This document shows positions 8,116-16,463 of a stretch of DNA of 64,000 nt, in pieces. Below the pieces are notes generated by a model. It worked only from the letters and a program-made list of their open reading frames with translations. It had not been told where the DNA came from and searched no databases. The stretch's first letter is position 1; every line of letters starts with the position of its first letter. A program made the position numbers and the translations under genes. This stretch comes from Candidatus Binatia bacterium (lineage in GTDB: Bacteria; Desulfobacterota; Binatia; UBA1149; CAITLU01), in NCBI GenBank assembly GCA_036493895.1, contig DASXOZ010000008.1, positions 28,007 to 92,006 of the forward strand, in the 5' to 3' direction.

Positions 8116-9384
8116 GTGCCCGGCGCCGTCGCCCCTGCCGGTGAGAAGCCGGCCCGCAAAAAGCGCATGGCGCTCGTGCTGTCGGGGGGCGGCTCCCGCG
8201 GCGCGTACGAGGCCGGCGTCGTCTCGTGGCTCTTCGAAAACATCTATCCGAAGCTCGGACGCGACTTCGAATTCGACATCGTCAGCGGCACGTCGGTCGG
8301 CGCCATCCATGCAGCGTACGTTGCGGCGTCGTCGGGGCTCGATCCGCGCGAGCGCGCGAACGCGATCGTCGAAACCTGGCGCAACATGCGCTTCGACACG
8401 GTGCTGCGGCTGTCGTGGCGGGACATGTTCGGGATCCCGCTGCGCAGCGCGGGCTTCGGGCGTCCCAAGGCGCGCGGGGGTGCGGACCAGTCGGAGTCGA
8501 TCGGCGGACTCGTCGACATCGCGCCTCTCGAGCAGCTGGTGCGCGAGCGGATCCCGTGGCACCGGCTTCGCGCCAATCTCGCGGCCGGGCGCCCGTCGGT
8601 GCTGTGCACGGCGGTCACCGAGGTCAACACCGGTGTCGTGCGCGTGTTCCTCGACGGGCCTGGTGCCGATACCACGCCGTGGCTCTACGATCCTCACGTC
8701 GACGCGGTAAAGACCGAGATGACCGACCTGCACGTGCGGGCTTCGGCAGCCATTCCGTTCCTGTTCCCGTCGGTGCGCATCGGCGGCAGCTACTACGTCG
8801 ACGGCGGCCTCAGGCTCAACACGCCGCTGTCGCCGGCGGTACGGCTGCAGGCCGAAAAAGTACTCGTCGTCGGGCTCAAAAAGCGCGTGAGCAAGCAGAC
8901 CCGCGACCCGTACTGCGACGCGGACGCACTGACCCAGCCGGCGTTCCTGCTCGGCAAGCTCCTCGACGTGATCCTTCTCGATCCCATCGAGAACGAGCTG
9001 CACCAGCTCGAGATCGTCAACGCGATGCTGGCCGGCGGCAAGGCAACGTTCGGCGACGACTTCATCGAGCGCATCGCACCGACGCTTCGCGCCGTGCGCG
9101 GAGTCGGGTACAAGCCCATCGAGTTCTTCATGCAGAGCCCGTCGGAAGACATCGGCCGCATTGCCGCGGACTGCTACCACCGCAGCAACGGCGACCTGCA
9201 CTCGCGGGGAATGATCGCCGCGATGATCAAGCTGGCCGCGACGATGGGGGTACCGAAGGACGAGGCGGATTTCCTGTCGTACATCTATTTCGACCGGGTG
9301 TTCACCGACCGGCTTCTCGAGCTCGGCCGCGACGATGCCAAAGCATCCTCCGATCGCATCCTCGCGCTGCTGCAGGACGACTGA
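8116..9384 (+). CDS. Patatin-like phospholipase/acylhydrolase
   Basis: A serine-aspartate dyad lipid hydrolase. The oxyanion-hole motif SGGGSRGAYEAG, the nucleophile elbow GTSVG and the DGG motif with the catalytic aspartate are all present in order, followed by a long C-terminal region without recognised motifs. Start choice is uncertain. GTG 8116 lies eight bases after an extended -10 (TGC-TATCGT at 8099-8107). ATG 8062 would give a longer N-terminus, and ATG 8167 starts directly at the conserved MALVLSGGG. From 8116 the protein has 422 residues. There is no signal peptide from 8116, so it is probably cytoplasmic or membrane-associated. The SDR gene follows after four bases, suggesting co-transcription. 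Confidence 0.9.
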   Translation: MPGAVAPAGEKPARKKRMALVLSGGGSRGAYEAGVVSWLFENIYPKLGRDFEFDIVSGTSVGAIHAAYVAASSGLDPRERANAIVETWRNMRFDTVLRLSWRDMFGIPLRSAGFGRPKARGGADQSESIGGLVDIAPLEQLVRERIPWHRLRANLAAGRPSVLCTAVTEVNTGVVRVFLDGPGADTTPWLYDPHVDAVKTEMTDLHVRASAAIPFLFPSVRIGGSYYVDGGLRLNTPLSPAVRLQAEKVLVVGLKKRVSKQTRDPYCDADALTQPAFLLGKLLDVILLDPIENELHQLEIVNAMLAGGKATFGDDFIERIAPTLRAVRGVGYKPIEFFMQSPSEDIGRIAADCYHRSNGDLHSRGMIAAMIKLAATMGVPKDEADFLSYIYFDRVFTDRLLELGRDDAKASSDRILALLQDD

Positions 9385-9388
9385 CGCG

Positions 9389-10195
9389 ATGCAACTCGGG
9401 CTACAGGGCAGGCGCGTGCTCGTGACCGGGAGCTGGCGAGGGACCGGAGCCGCTACCGCGCGTGCGTTCGCCGCCGAAGGCGCCGACGTGTTCGTGCACG
9501 GGTTCGACGAAGGCCAGGGGCGCGCCGTCACGGGCGAGATCGTCGCGGCCGGCCGGTTGGCGCGCGACGTGGACGGGGACATCACTACGGCAGCGGGAGC
9601 GGCGCGGGTGGCCGACAGCGTGCTCGCGTCGGGGCCTCTCGACGTGCTCGTCAACAACTACGGAATCGCCAGTGGCGGAAGCTGGGATCATTGCGACGTC
9701 GACCACTGGCAGCAGATGTACGAGCGCAACGTGCTCTGCGGCGTGCGCATGGCGCGCGCGTTCGTGCCCGCCATGCGGGAGCGCCGCTGGGGCCGCGTGA
9801 TCTTCGTCGGAACGGTGGGCTCGGTGCGGCCGCGCGCGGTGATGCCCGGCTACTATGCGGCCAAGGCCGCGCTGCCGGCTGTCGTGCTGAGCCTTGCCAA
9901 GGAGCTCGCCGGCACGGGGATTACCGTGAACTGCGTGAGCCCCGGCGTGCTGAGGACCGCGGAGGTCGAAGCGCATTTTCGCGCGCGCGCCGCACGCAAG
10001 GGCTGGGGCGAGGACTGGAACGAAATCGAACGGCGAGCGGTGGCCGAATCGGTGGGCGCCGGGTCGGCGGCTTCGCGACTCGGGCTGCCGGAGGACGTGG
10101 CCTCGGCGGTCGTGTTCCTCGCCAGCGACGCAGCCTCCTACATCAACGCAGTCGACCTTCGTGTCGACGGCGGCGCCGCCGACTGCGTGCGTTGA
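9389..10195 (+). CDS. Short-chain dehydrogenase/reductase (SDR)
   Basis: A 268-residue classical SDR. The cofactor motif TGSWRGTG is at about residues 13-20 and NNYGIASGG follows near residue 89. The catalytic Ser (VGTVGS) and the YxxxK pair (in GYYAAKAAL) are near residues 145-158, and the PGG-like segment is SPGVLRTAEV. It would catalyse NAD(P)-dependent alcohol/ketone interconversion; the substrate is unknown. The ATG at 9389 is four bases after the patatin stop, so the two are likely one operon, perhaps acting on lipid-derived compounds (inference). The next gene is convergent, with dispersed repeats in the gap. Confidence 0.9.
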   Translation: MQLGLQGRRVLVTGSWRGTGAATARAFAAEGADVFVHGFDEGQGRAVTGEIVAAGRLARDVDGDITTAAGAARVADSVLASGPLDVLVNNYGIASGGSWDHCDVDHWQQMYERNVLCGVRMARAFVPAMRERRWGRVIFVGTVGSVRPRAVMPGYYAAKAALPAVVLSLAKELAGTGITVNCVSPGVLRTAEVEAHFRARAARKGWGEDWNEIERRAVAESVGAGSAASRLGLPEDVASAVVFLASDAASYINAVDLRVDGGAADCVR

Positions 10196-10207
10196 ATGCG
10201 GACAGAA

Positions 10208-10303
10208 TGGGGTCAGGCACCAGCGGCTGCGATGCCGAGACGAATTTGTAGCGTCACTCCGGCCGCTGGTGCCTGACCCCACGGCCGCTGGTGCCTGTCC
10301 CCA
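10208..10303. repeat. Cluster of three copies of a dispersed palindromic repeat unit (REP-like)
   Basis: The 20-base unit TGGGGTCAGGCACCAGCGGC at 10208-10227 is followed by two inverted copies at 10262-10281 and 10284-10303; the last has CTGTCCCC instead of CTGACCCC. The inverted copies can pair with the first to form a long hairpin. The gap lies between convergent genes. Related units occur at 23015-23048, 37107-37142 and 63968-64000. Confidence 0.85.
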
Positions 10304-10305
10304 GT

Positions 10306-12453
10306 CTACGCGACGGCAGGCTCGCAGGCGCTGACGCGCACCGGCACTCCGGTCAGCACGCCGTTGCCGACGAGGCCTTCGACGATGCTCTCATCGGTGA
10401 GATCGTTCATCGATGCGCCGGGGTGGGCGGCGGCGTTGCGCGCCCGGATTCCCTTGCGATCGTGACCGAATCCGTGCGGCATGCTGACGACGCCCGGCAT
10501 CATCTCGTCGGTCACCGCCAGTGGCAGCGACACGCGTCCGACGCGGCTTTCGACCGCCACCAGGCGCCCGTGCTTCAAACCAAGACGCTCGGCATCGACG
10601 GGGCTCATCAGCAGCGTGCACCGCTCGGGTCCCTTGATCAGCGTCGGGCAGTTGTGCATCCACGAGTTGTTGGAGCGGAGCTGGCGACGCCCGATCATCA
10701 GGAAGCCGTTGCTGGCCGTTCCCGCATCGAACCCGCCGCCTGAAAGCGCCGCATCCAGCCGCGCGATCTCGACGTCGATCTCCGGGTGCGCAAGGTGGAT
10801 GCGACCGTCGTCGTGGCGCACCGCGCGCTCGATGCCGCCTTCCTTCATCGGGCCGAGGTCGATTCCCGCCGGACTGGCCTTGATGTCCTCGAGCGTCAAT
10901 CCGTAGGGACCGCTTGCGAGCAGCATCGCGATGAACTGCTCGGGCGGAGTCGAATACAGCGCGTCGGTAGTGTTCTCGATCGGCTTTCCACCGGCGGCGA
11001 CCGAGTCTTCGCTGCGCAGCCGCGTCAGCTCCGCGCAAAGGCGGCCGCAGATCTCGATCTCGCTCAGGCTTTCGGCGGCGGGCTCGAACACCGGCCCGCA
11101 GTACTTGGTCGTGTCGCGCACGGCGAGCTTGTGGAAGACCAGGCTGTAGTGGTCGTTCTCGAGCGCGTGGCGAGGCGGCAGGATGACGTCGGCAAAGCGC
11201 GTCGTCTCGTTGAGCGCCGGATCGATGCTGACCATGAACTCGAGGCCGGCGAGCGCGCGCTCCAGGCGCGCACCGTTCGGAGTCGACAGCGCAGGATTTC
11301 CGGCAATCGTCAGCAGGCCGTGGATCTGGCCGTCGCCAGGCGTTTCCATCTCTTCGGACATGCAGGCTGCAGGCAGCTCGCCACCGAATTCGGGAAGACC
11401 GCGCACGCGCGAGCGCCAGCGCCGGTACGTGCCCTTCGACGAATAGACGGCAGCCGGGCTCGGGAACATCATGCCGCCGGGGCGGTCGAGGTTTGCGGTG
11501 ACGATGTTGATGATGTCGCCGAGCCAGCTCGCCAGCGTGCCGTACTCCTGGACGCAGATTCCGATGCGCGTGTAGCACGCGGCGCCTTCGGCCGACGAGA
11601 ATTCGCGCGCCAGGCGCACGAGCGTCTCGGCGTCGATGCCCGTCGCCGCAGCGACGCGCTCGGGAGGGAACTTCTTGGCAATCGCTTCGATCTCCGGAAG
11701 GCCGAGCACCCGGCCTTCGGCGGCACCGAGGCGAGCGCGCCCCTCGCGGAAGATCACCGACAGCAGCGCGAGCAGGAACAGCGCGTCCGTGCCGGGCCGC
11801 AGGAAGACATGCTCGGTGGCGGCCTCGGCCGTCTCGCTGCGTCGAGGATCGACGACGACGATGCGCCCGCCGCGCTCGCGGATTTCGCGAAGGCGCTTTT
11901 TCATTCCGGGCGCCGTCATCAGGCTGCCGTTGGAGACGAGCGGATTGGCACCGAGGATCAGCAGGTAGCGGGTGCGATCGAGATCGGGGATCGGGATCGA
12001 GAGCTGGGCGCCGAAGACGAGGTAGGCGGCGAGCATCTGCGGGTACTGGTCGACCGTCGATGCGCTGAAGCGGTTCCTGGTGCCGAGCAGGCGAAGCAGC
12101 GGCGGCATCGCCAGCATCGCCGGAAGATTGTGCGCGCTCGGATTGCCGACGTAGGTCCCGAACGAGTCGTTGCCGCTTCGCTTCTGCACACCGTGGATGC
12201 CGCGTGCGGCGTGCGCGATCGCCTCGTCCCACGAAGTCTCGCACCAGGCCTCGCCGTCGCGGATCATCGGGCGCCGGATGCGGTCGGCGTCCTCCCACGC
12301 ATCACGCAGCGCGTTGCCCTTGGGGCACATGTAGCCGCGCGACAGCGGATCGTCCTCGTCGCCGCGGATCGACAGGATGCGTCGTCCCTCGGTTTCGATC
12401 AGCAGGCCGCAATGCGCTTCGCAAAGGTTGCAGGTCCGGTGGTGGGTCGGCAT
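10306..12453 (-). CDS. Molybdopterin-dependent oxidoreductase with N-terminal 4Fe-4S motif
   Basis: A 715-residue member of the DMSO reductase/formate dehydrogenase superfamily. The N-terminal CNLCEAHC followed by MCPKGNALRDAW gives the four cysteines of a 4Fe-4S cluster. Molybdopterin-binding segments are seen at LILGANPLVSNGS and VVVDPRRSETA, and the C-terminal molydopterin-binding domain begins near SNNSWMHNCPTLIKG. No twin-arginine signal is visible, so it is probably cytoplasmic. The ATG at 12453 is preferred to an upstream frame start at 12495 because GGAAGG lies eight bases before it. That ribosome site sits in a perfect 11-bp hairpin. The substrate cannot be assigned; stand-alone members of this type are often annotated as formate dehydrogenase-like. 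Confidence 0.9.
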   Translation of the reverse strand: MPTHHRTCNLCEAHCGLLIETEGRRILSIRGDEDDPLSRGYMCPKGNALRDAWEDADRIRRPMIRDGEAWCETSWDEAIAHAARGIHGVQKRSGNDSFGTYVGNPSAHNLPAMLAMPPLLRLLGTRNRFSASTVDQYPQMLAAYLVFGAQLSIPIPDLDRTRYLLILGANPLVSNGSLMTAPGMKKRLREIRERGGRIVVVDPRRSETAEAATEHVFLRPGTDALFLLALLSVIFREGRARLGAAEGRVLGLPEIEAIAKKFPPERVAAATGIDAETLVRLAREFSSAEGAACYTRIGICVQEYGTLASWLGDIINIVTANLDRPGGMMFPSPAAVYSSKGTYRRWRSRVRGLPEFGGELPAACMSEEMETPGDGQIHGLLTIAGNPALSTPNGARLERALAGLEFMVSIDPALNETTRFADVILPPRHALENDHYSLVFHKLAVRDTTKYCGPVFEPAAESLSEIEICGRLCAELTRLRSEDSVAAGGKPIENTTDALYSTPPEQFIAMLLASGPYGLTLEDIKASPAGIDLGPMKEGGIERAVRHDDGRIHLAHPEIDVEIARLDAALSGGGFDAGTASNGFLMIGRRQLRSNNSWMHNCPTLIKGPERCTLLMSPVDAERLGLKHGRLVAVESRVGRVSLPLAVTDEMMPGVVSMPHGFGHDRKGIRARNAAAHPGASMNDLTDESIVEGLVGNGVLTGVPVRVSACEPAVA

Positions 12454-12461
12454 CGGCGGAT

Positions 12462-12490
12462 CCTTCCACGGATGGCTCCTCCGTGGAAGG
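12462..12490 (-). promoter_or_regulatory. Perfect 11-bp hairpin enclosing the ribosome site of the molybdopterin gene
   Basis: In mRNA sense the arms are CCTTCCACGGA and TCCGTGGAAGG with a seven-base loop. The 3' arm ends in GGAAGG, which is the ribosome site of the gene starting at 12453. The folded form should block translation, so it may be an RNA switch, thermometer or protein-binding site. It is also only about 75 bases from the divergent apaG start. Confidence 0.5.
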
Positions 12491-12563
12491 CCCACTGCAG
12501 ACCACCGTGGCAGGGGCCACCTTGCGCTTGCGCATCTGGTGTCCTTTGGCTTTATTTAGCCAC

Positions 12564-12947
12564 GTGACGAAGGAGACGACCCAGGGCATTTCGGTCGAAG
12601 TCGAGTCCTATTTCGTGCCGGAGCAGTCCGACGCCGTGCTCGACCGTTACGTTTTTGCCTACCGGATCCGGATCTCGAACGAATCCGAGGTCACCGTGCA
12701 GCTCACGCGCCGTCACTGGTACATCGCCGAGGGCGACGGAACGGTGCGCGAGGTCGAGGGTGAGGGCGTCGTCGGCGAGCAGCCCGTCATGGCGCCCGGG
12801 GAGACCCACGAGTACATGAGCGGCGCGATCCTGCAGGGGCCGGTCGGCAGCATGCACGGCACCTACGAGATGCGCCGCGAGGACGGTACTGGCTTCTTTG
12901 CCGTCATCCCGAAGTTCACGCTGCAGATGCCCCGCACGCTGCACTGA
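12564..12947 (+). CDS. apaG: ApaG (DUF525) protein
   Basis: A 127-residue single-domain protein matching ApaG along its length. The family core is visible as RYVFAYRIRISNES, RRHWYIAEGDGTVREVEGEG and VVGEQPVMAPGETHEYMSGA. ApaG is a small beta-sandwich fold linked to Co2+ resistance and Mg2+ efflux in enterobacteria; its molecular function is unsettled. The GTG start at 12564 is chosen because VTKETTQGI aligns with typical ApaG N-termini and there is no nearby in-frame ATG. No upstream ribosome site is evident. An AT-rich TTTATT lies a few bases upstream, so a leaderless or nearly leaderless message is possible. Confidence 0.92.
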   Translation: MTKETTQGISVEVESYFVPEQSDAVLDRYVFAYRIRISNESEVTVQLTRRHWYIAEGDGTVREVEGEGVVGEQPVMAPGETHEYMSGAILQGPVGSMHGTYEMRREDGTGFFAVIPKFTLQMPRTLH

Positions 12948-13066
12948 CGGGCACCTGCCGACGCGGGCAGTAGGCCGGCCATCGGCCCTGCGGGCTTTAC
13001 GCCCGGGCCATCGGTCGGGCGCGCCGCAGGCGCGGGGCATCGGGCGTGCGGGCAATGCGCCCGCAC
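12948..13066. terminator. GC-rich hairpin cluster between convergent apaG and gor
   Basis: The gap contains several self-complementary GC-rich segments. The clearest is GTGCGGGC (13046-13053) paired with GCCCGCAC (13059-13066) around a five-base loop, ending on the stop codon of the glutathione reductase gene. Another GGGC-TTTAC-GCCC stem lies near 12992-13004. No T-runs follow, so any termination is probably Rho-dependent, or the hairpins serve message stability. Confidence 0.5.
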
Positions 13067-14427
13067 TAGCGCAACGTCACCAGCTCCTCGGCCGTCGTCG
13101 GGTGGATGCCGACCGTGGCATCGAAGTCGCGCTTGGTTGCGCCCATCTTCACCGCCACCGCGAAACCCTGGATGATCTCGGGAGCGTCGCGGCCGATCAG
13201 GTGGCAGCCGAGCACCCGCTCGTCGTCGCGGCGAACGACGAGCTTGACGGTCGTCTTCGCATCGCGCCCCGTCAGGTTGTGAAGCATCGGCCGGAACTTC
13301 GCCTTGAAGACCTGGATCGCCTCGTCGCCGTAGCGCACTCGCGCTTCTTCCTCCGAGAGCCCGACCGTGCCGATCGGCGGATCCGAGAAAACGGCCGACG
13401 GAATGTTCTCGTAGGTCATCGGGACGCTGCGGCCGCCGTAAATGCGGTCGGCCCAGAGCCTTCCGGCATGAATGGCGACCGGTGTCAGCGGGCTTCGGCC
13501 GGTGACATCGCCGATCGCGAAGATCGTCGCCGCGGCCGTCGAAGCGTCCTCGCCGCAGACGATGTTGCCGAGCTCGTCCAGCGCGACGCCCACCTGTTCC
13601 AGGCCGAGCTCCTCGGTGTTCGCACGGCGTCCGGTCGCGTAGAGCATGCAGCGCTCGACGCTCAGCGTGCAGTCTCCGTCCGGCCCGACGAGGTCGAGCA
13701 CGAAAGTGCCCGACGGCGTTTTGGCGATGCGCCGGACGTGGGTACGAGCGTGCACGAACATGCCCGAGCTTCGCATCGCAGAGTCGAGCTCGCGGCGCAG
13801 GTCGCCGTCGAACCCGCGCAGCGGGAGCTCGCCGCGATACACGAGGTGCACCTTGGTGCCGACGGCCTGGAACACGCCGCCGAGCTCACAGGCAATGTAG
13901 CCCCCGCCGATCAGCGCGACGTCGCGGGGCTGGTGGTCCAGCTCGAAGAAACCGTCACTCGTGATCACGTGCTCGATGCCGTCGATCGACGGCAGGCTCG
14001 GGCGCGATCCGGTCGCAACGAGGATACGCCCGGCAGTGACGGTAACCCCGTCGATCGTCACTTCATTCGGGCCGCTGATGCGCGCATGGCCGCGCAGCAG
14101 GTCGACGCCGGCCTGCCGCAGCAGCCGCTCGTGGGTTTCCTCGAGTCCGCGCACGTTGGCATCGCGGGCGGCGACCAGCGCAGCCCAGTCGAGACGGGCA
14201 TCGCCGCTGCTCCAGCCGTATCCCCGCGAATCTTCGAACGCGTGCGCGAAGTCGGCCGCGTAGACCATGAACTTCTTCGGCACGCAGCCGCGGATCACGC
14301 AGGTTCCGCCGACGCGGCCCTGTTCGATGATGGCAACGCGCGCGCCGTAGGACGCGGCGCGCTTGGAGGTGGCCAGGCCGCCGCTGCCGGCGCCGAGCAC
14401 GACCAGGTCGTAGCGGGCTTCTGTCAC
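13066..14427 (-). CDS. gor: Glutathione-disulfide reductase
   Basis: A 453-residue pyridine nucleotide-disulfide oxidoreductase. The N-terminal FAD motif is GAGSGGLAT, the redox-active pair is CVIRGC (Cys43 and Cys48) followed by VPKK, and the NAD(P)-binding motif is GGGYIACELGG. The C-terminal active-site segment is HPTTAEE with the catalytic histidine near residue 442. The VPKK following the cysteines and the overall spacing fit glutathione reductase better than lipoamide dehydrogenase or mercuric reductase. It keeps cytoplasmic glutathione reduced with NADPH. The start is GTG at 14427; the ribosome site is weak. The upstream 630 bases contain no recognised gene. Confidence 0.9.
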   Translation of the reverse strand: MTEARYDLVVLGAGSGGLATSKRAASYGARVAIIEQGRVGGTCVIRGCVPKKFMVYAADFAHAFEDSRGYGWSSGDARLDWAALVAARDANVRGLEETHERLLRQAGVDLLRGHARISGPNEVTIDGVTVTAGRILVATGSRPSLPSIDGIEHVITSDGFFELDHQPRDVALIGGGYIACELGGVFQAVGTKVHLVYRGELPLRGFDGDLRRELDSAMRSSGMFVHARTHVRRIAKTPSGTFVLDLVGPDGDCTLSVERCMLYATGRRANTEELGLEQVGVALDELGNIVCGEDASTAAATIFAIGDVTGRSPLTPVAIHAGRLWADRIYGGRSVPMTYENIPSAVFSDPPIGTVGLSEEEARVRYGDEAIQVFKAKFRPMLHNLTGRDAKTTVKLVVRRDDERVLGCHLIGRDAPEIIQGFAVAVKMGATKRDFDATVGIHPTTAEELVTLR

Positions 14428-15059
14428 CTGGCGGACCTACTCAAAGCCGCAAGGAGGCTCAAGAACGGGAACGGTCCGCCGGGGGCGGGTGAAGGCACAG
14501 GCAGGGACCGTAAGCAGCTGCTCACCCGGACGGGTGGCAGCGGAGATCGCGACGGGGCAGGGCAGCAGCCGCGATCAAAAAACCGTTACAATCCGGCGAC
14601 TTGGCGTTAATTCCAAGACGCCTTTCGGGTGGGGCCCTGCCGGGCCCCACCCGTGAAGGCGCCCGGTTTGCGCCGAAGGAGGCAAGAGGCGCGAGGCAAG
14701 ATTGCCGCCGACCGTGCTCGCAGCCAACAGCCATCCGAAAGTTTCTCCGGCGGCCGTGGAAAACTCGCCATTTGTCGAGGCTTCGGCCTGCTTCTCGACG
14801 CGCCGCGCGCGACCCGCGCCGACCCCGTCCGCAAATGGCTCCGCGCAAACTCCTGAGTTCAAAGGGGAATCGCAAAGGCCCGGCGAAGATGCGGAATCCT
14901 TCGAGCATCGGCGGGGGTTTTTCGGGAAACCCATGGAATGTCCGGTAGTTGCGCGTCGTATTCCCGCGGCGTACCGGCTGCGGGGCGCCGCGGGGTGCCC
15001 GCACGGCCGCCCGGGCGGGCTGCGTTGCCTTTGGGGCCCCGGTCGGTCACTAGGGGCAG
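14428..15059. other. 632-base stretch without a recognised gene, with consecutive stable hairpins
   Basis: No frame here looks like a real protein. The segment 14603-14700 carries successive inverted repeats: GGCGT/ACGCC, a perfect 11-bp stem GGGTGGGGCCC (14627-14637) with GGGCCCCACCC (14642-14652) around a four-base loop, and GGCGC/GCGCC. A second pairing GTCGAG/CTCGAC lies near 14777-14801. This could be a structured non-coding RNA or a 5' leader for gor on the minus strand or the NTF2-like gene on the plus strand. I matched it to no known RNA family. Confidence 0.4.
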
Positions 15060-15470
15060 GTGGAGACGTTGACCGACCCCATCGTCGAGGCCGCCATCGC
15101 CTCGTACTTCCAGACCATCACTTCTCGCGACAAGGGCGCATGGATCGCACTGTTCGCGACCAGCGCCGTCGTTCACGAGCCGGCCGGAACGATTCCAGGC
15201 GAAGGACGAGAAGGTCTCGAGCAGGTCTGGCAAGTGTTCACCGGTCCGTTCTCGCGCTTCGAGATTCGCAGCGACGAAGTGTTCTACGCGGCAAGCGGAG
15301 CCGCGACGCGCTGGACGGCGACGGCGGCCATCGCCGGCGGCCGCAGCACCCGCTTCCACGGAATCACGGTGTTCGAGCTCGACTCCGACGGGCGCATCCA
15401 GACGGTGATGTCTTACTGGGATCCCGCGGCCGTGCTGATCCATCTGGCCGGCGGCGACGACGAGGCCTGA
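15060..15470 (+). CDS. NTF2-like / SnoaL-like small protein
   Basis: A 136-residue cone-shaped alpha+beta barrel protein of the NTF2/SnoaL superfamily, recognised from the pattern IASYFQTITSRDKGAWIALF, followed by HEPAGTIPGEGREGL and the late strand FHGITVFELDSDGRI then VMSYWDP. Members include ketosteroid isomerases, polyketide cyclases and many small-molecule binding proteins; no catalytic pair can be assigned here. The frame opens with GTG at 15060, with GGGGCAG upstream as a weak ribosome site. It is convergent with the nuclease gene at 15531. There is no operon context to suggest a substrate. Confidence 0.8.
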   Translation: METLTDPIVEAAIASYFQTITSRDKGAWIALFATSAVVHEPAGTIPGEGREGLEQVWQVFTGPFSRFEIRSDEVFYAASGAATRWTATAAIAGGRSTRFHGITVFELDSDGRIQTVMSYWDPAAVLIHLAGGDDEA

Positions 15471-15530
15471 CGGCATCCGATTCGCCGACTTCCGCGCCGC
15501 GACGGCGCGACGACCCGACACTGCGCGAGG

Positions 15531-16310
15531 CTACCGCACGCGTGGCCGGTACGACTCGCAGAGATCGTTGTAGCCGCACCAGTCGCACAAGGCTCCGGGG
15601 CTGGTGGGGAACACGCTCGCCTCCCCTGCCATGCGGATGCGCGCGACGAGGCGGCGGCGCGTCTCGGCCGTGTCCTCGCGCCGGATGCGCCGGCTCTGGG
15701 TGCTGCCGTTGCGAAGGTACTCGAGCGTCAGCACGAGCTCATCGGCCGTTGTCTGCTCGAACATCGCGATCGCGTACGCCTCGAGCTGGTCGGCGTCCTT
15801 GCCGGTGAAGCTCGACGGCGGCCGCCCGCCGGTCTTGTAGTCGATGATGTGGGTCGTGCCGCGCGCGTCGCGCGCCAGACGATCGATGTAGCCCTGGAAG
15901 CGGGTACCGGGCTCGATCTCGAGCACGAAGTGCTTCTCGATGCCGACGGTTTCCAGGCTGTCGCTGCGGAAGCGGTCCTTGTGGAAATCCGCGAGCATCG
16001 CTGCCCCGGACCGGCGGTATTCCTCGACAGCGGTGCCCTGGCGTATGACCTTCAGGCTGCCGCGCGCCGCCGCGAATTCGCGGTCGAATGCGGCAGTGTA
16101 CTCGCGCACGGCCTCGTCGGCCGCGCGCAACCTGCCGTCGCCCTTTTCGCGGAACAGCCACTCGATCGCCTCGTGGACCCGCTGGCCCATGAACGCTTCG
16201 ATCGACTGGAAAGCCTCGCGTACTCCGTCGAGATAGCGGTACCGGTACCTGCGCGGGCACTGCTCGAACGTCGTGACGCGCGAAAAGCTGAACGTCTCGG
16301 CCGCTGCCAT
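15531..16310 (-). CDS. RecB/Cas4-like PD-(D/E)XK nuclease with probable 4Fe-4S cluster
   Basis: A 259-residue PDDEXK_1-type exonuclease domain. It begins FSFSRVTTFEQCPRRYRYRY, the classical start of this fold. Catalytic residues appear in GYIDRL and IIDYKTGG (D and the D-x-K pair). The single N-terminal Cys and the C-terminal CDWCGYNDLC supply the four cysteines typical of the iron-sulfur cluster in AddB and Cas4. Stand-alone proteins of this type are common and may act in DNA repair or mobile-element defence; no helicase or cas genes are nearby, so a CRISPR role is unsupported. The ATG at 16310 fits the family N-terminus better than a TTG at 16364. Confidence 0.88.
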   Translation of the reverse strand: MAAAETFSFSRVTTFEQCPRRYRYRYLDGVREAFQSIEAFMGQRVHEAIEWLFREKGDGRLRAADEAVREYTAAFDREFAAARGSLKVIRQGTAVEEYRRSGAAMLADFHKDRFRSDSLETVGIEKHFVLEIEPGTRFQGYIDRLARDARGTTHIIDYKTGGRPPSSFTGKDADQLEAYAIAMFEQTTADELVLTLEYLRNGSTQSRRIRREDTAETRRRLVARIRMAGEASVFPTSPGALCDWCGYNDLCESYRPRVR

Positions 16311-16463
16311 CGCCGATCCAATGACGGCTGGCACCGGACTGCGCAATGACAGCGTGTGCAGCAATCGCCATCCGCGCCGCCGTCATTTCGGATCGGAATG
16401 GATCCCGATTGCTGCAGGCGCCGGCGACGCCGGGGTGCGGAAAGGCGCCGACGCAGCGCGCTG

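Noticed and set aside
14663..14705. Glycine-riboswitch-like string GCGCCGAAGGAGGCAAG upstream of the NTF2-like gene
   Set aside because: The CCGAAGG core is similar, but the expected paired CTCTCAGG-type element and flanking stem P1 are not found, and no glycine-related gene follows.
14522..15004. 160-codon minus-strand frame in the gene-free region
   Set aside because: Arg/Pro/Gly-rich composition, no start context and stems running through it; not a convincing protein.
15531..16310. Cas4 nuclease hinting at a CRISPR locus
   Set aside because: No cas1/cas2 and no regularly spaced repeats nearby; stand-alone RecB-like nucleases with the same cysteines are common.
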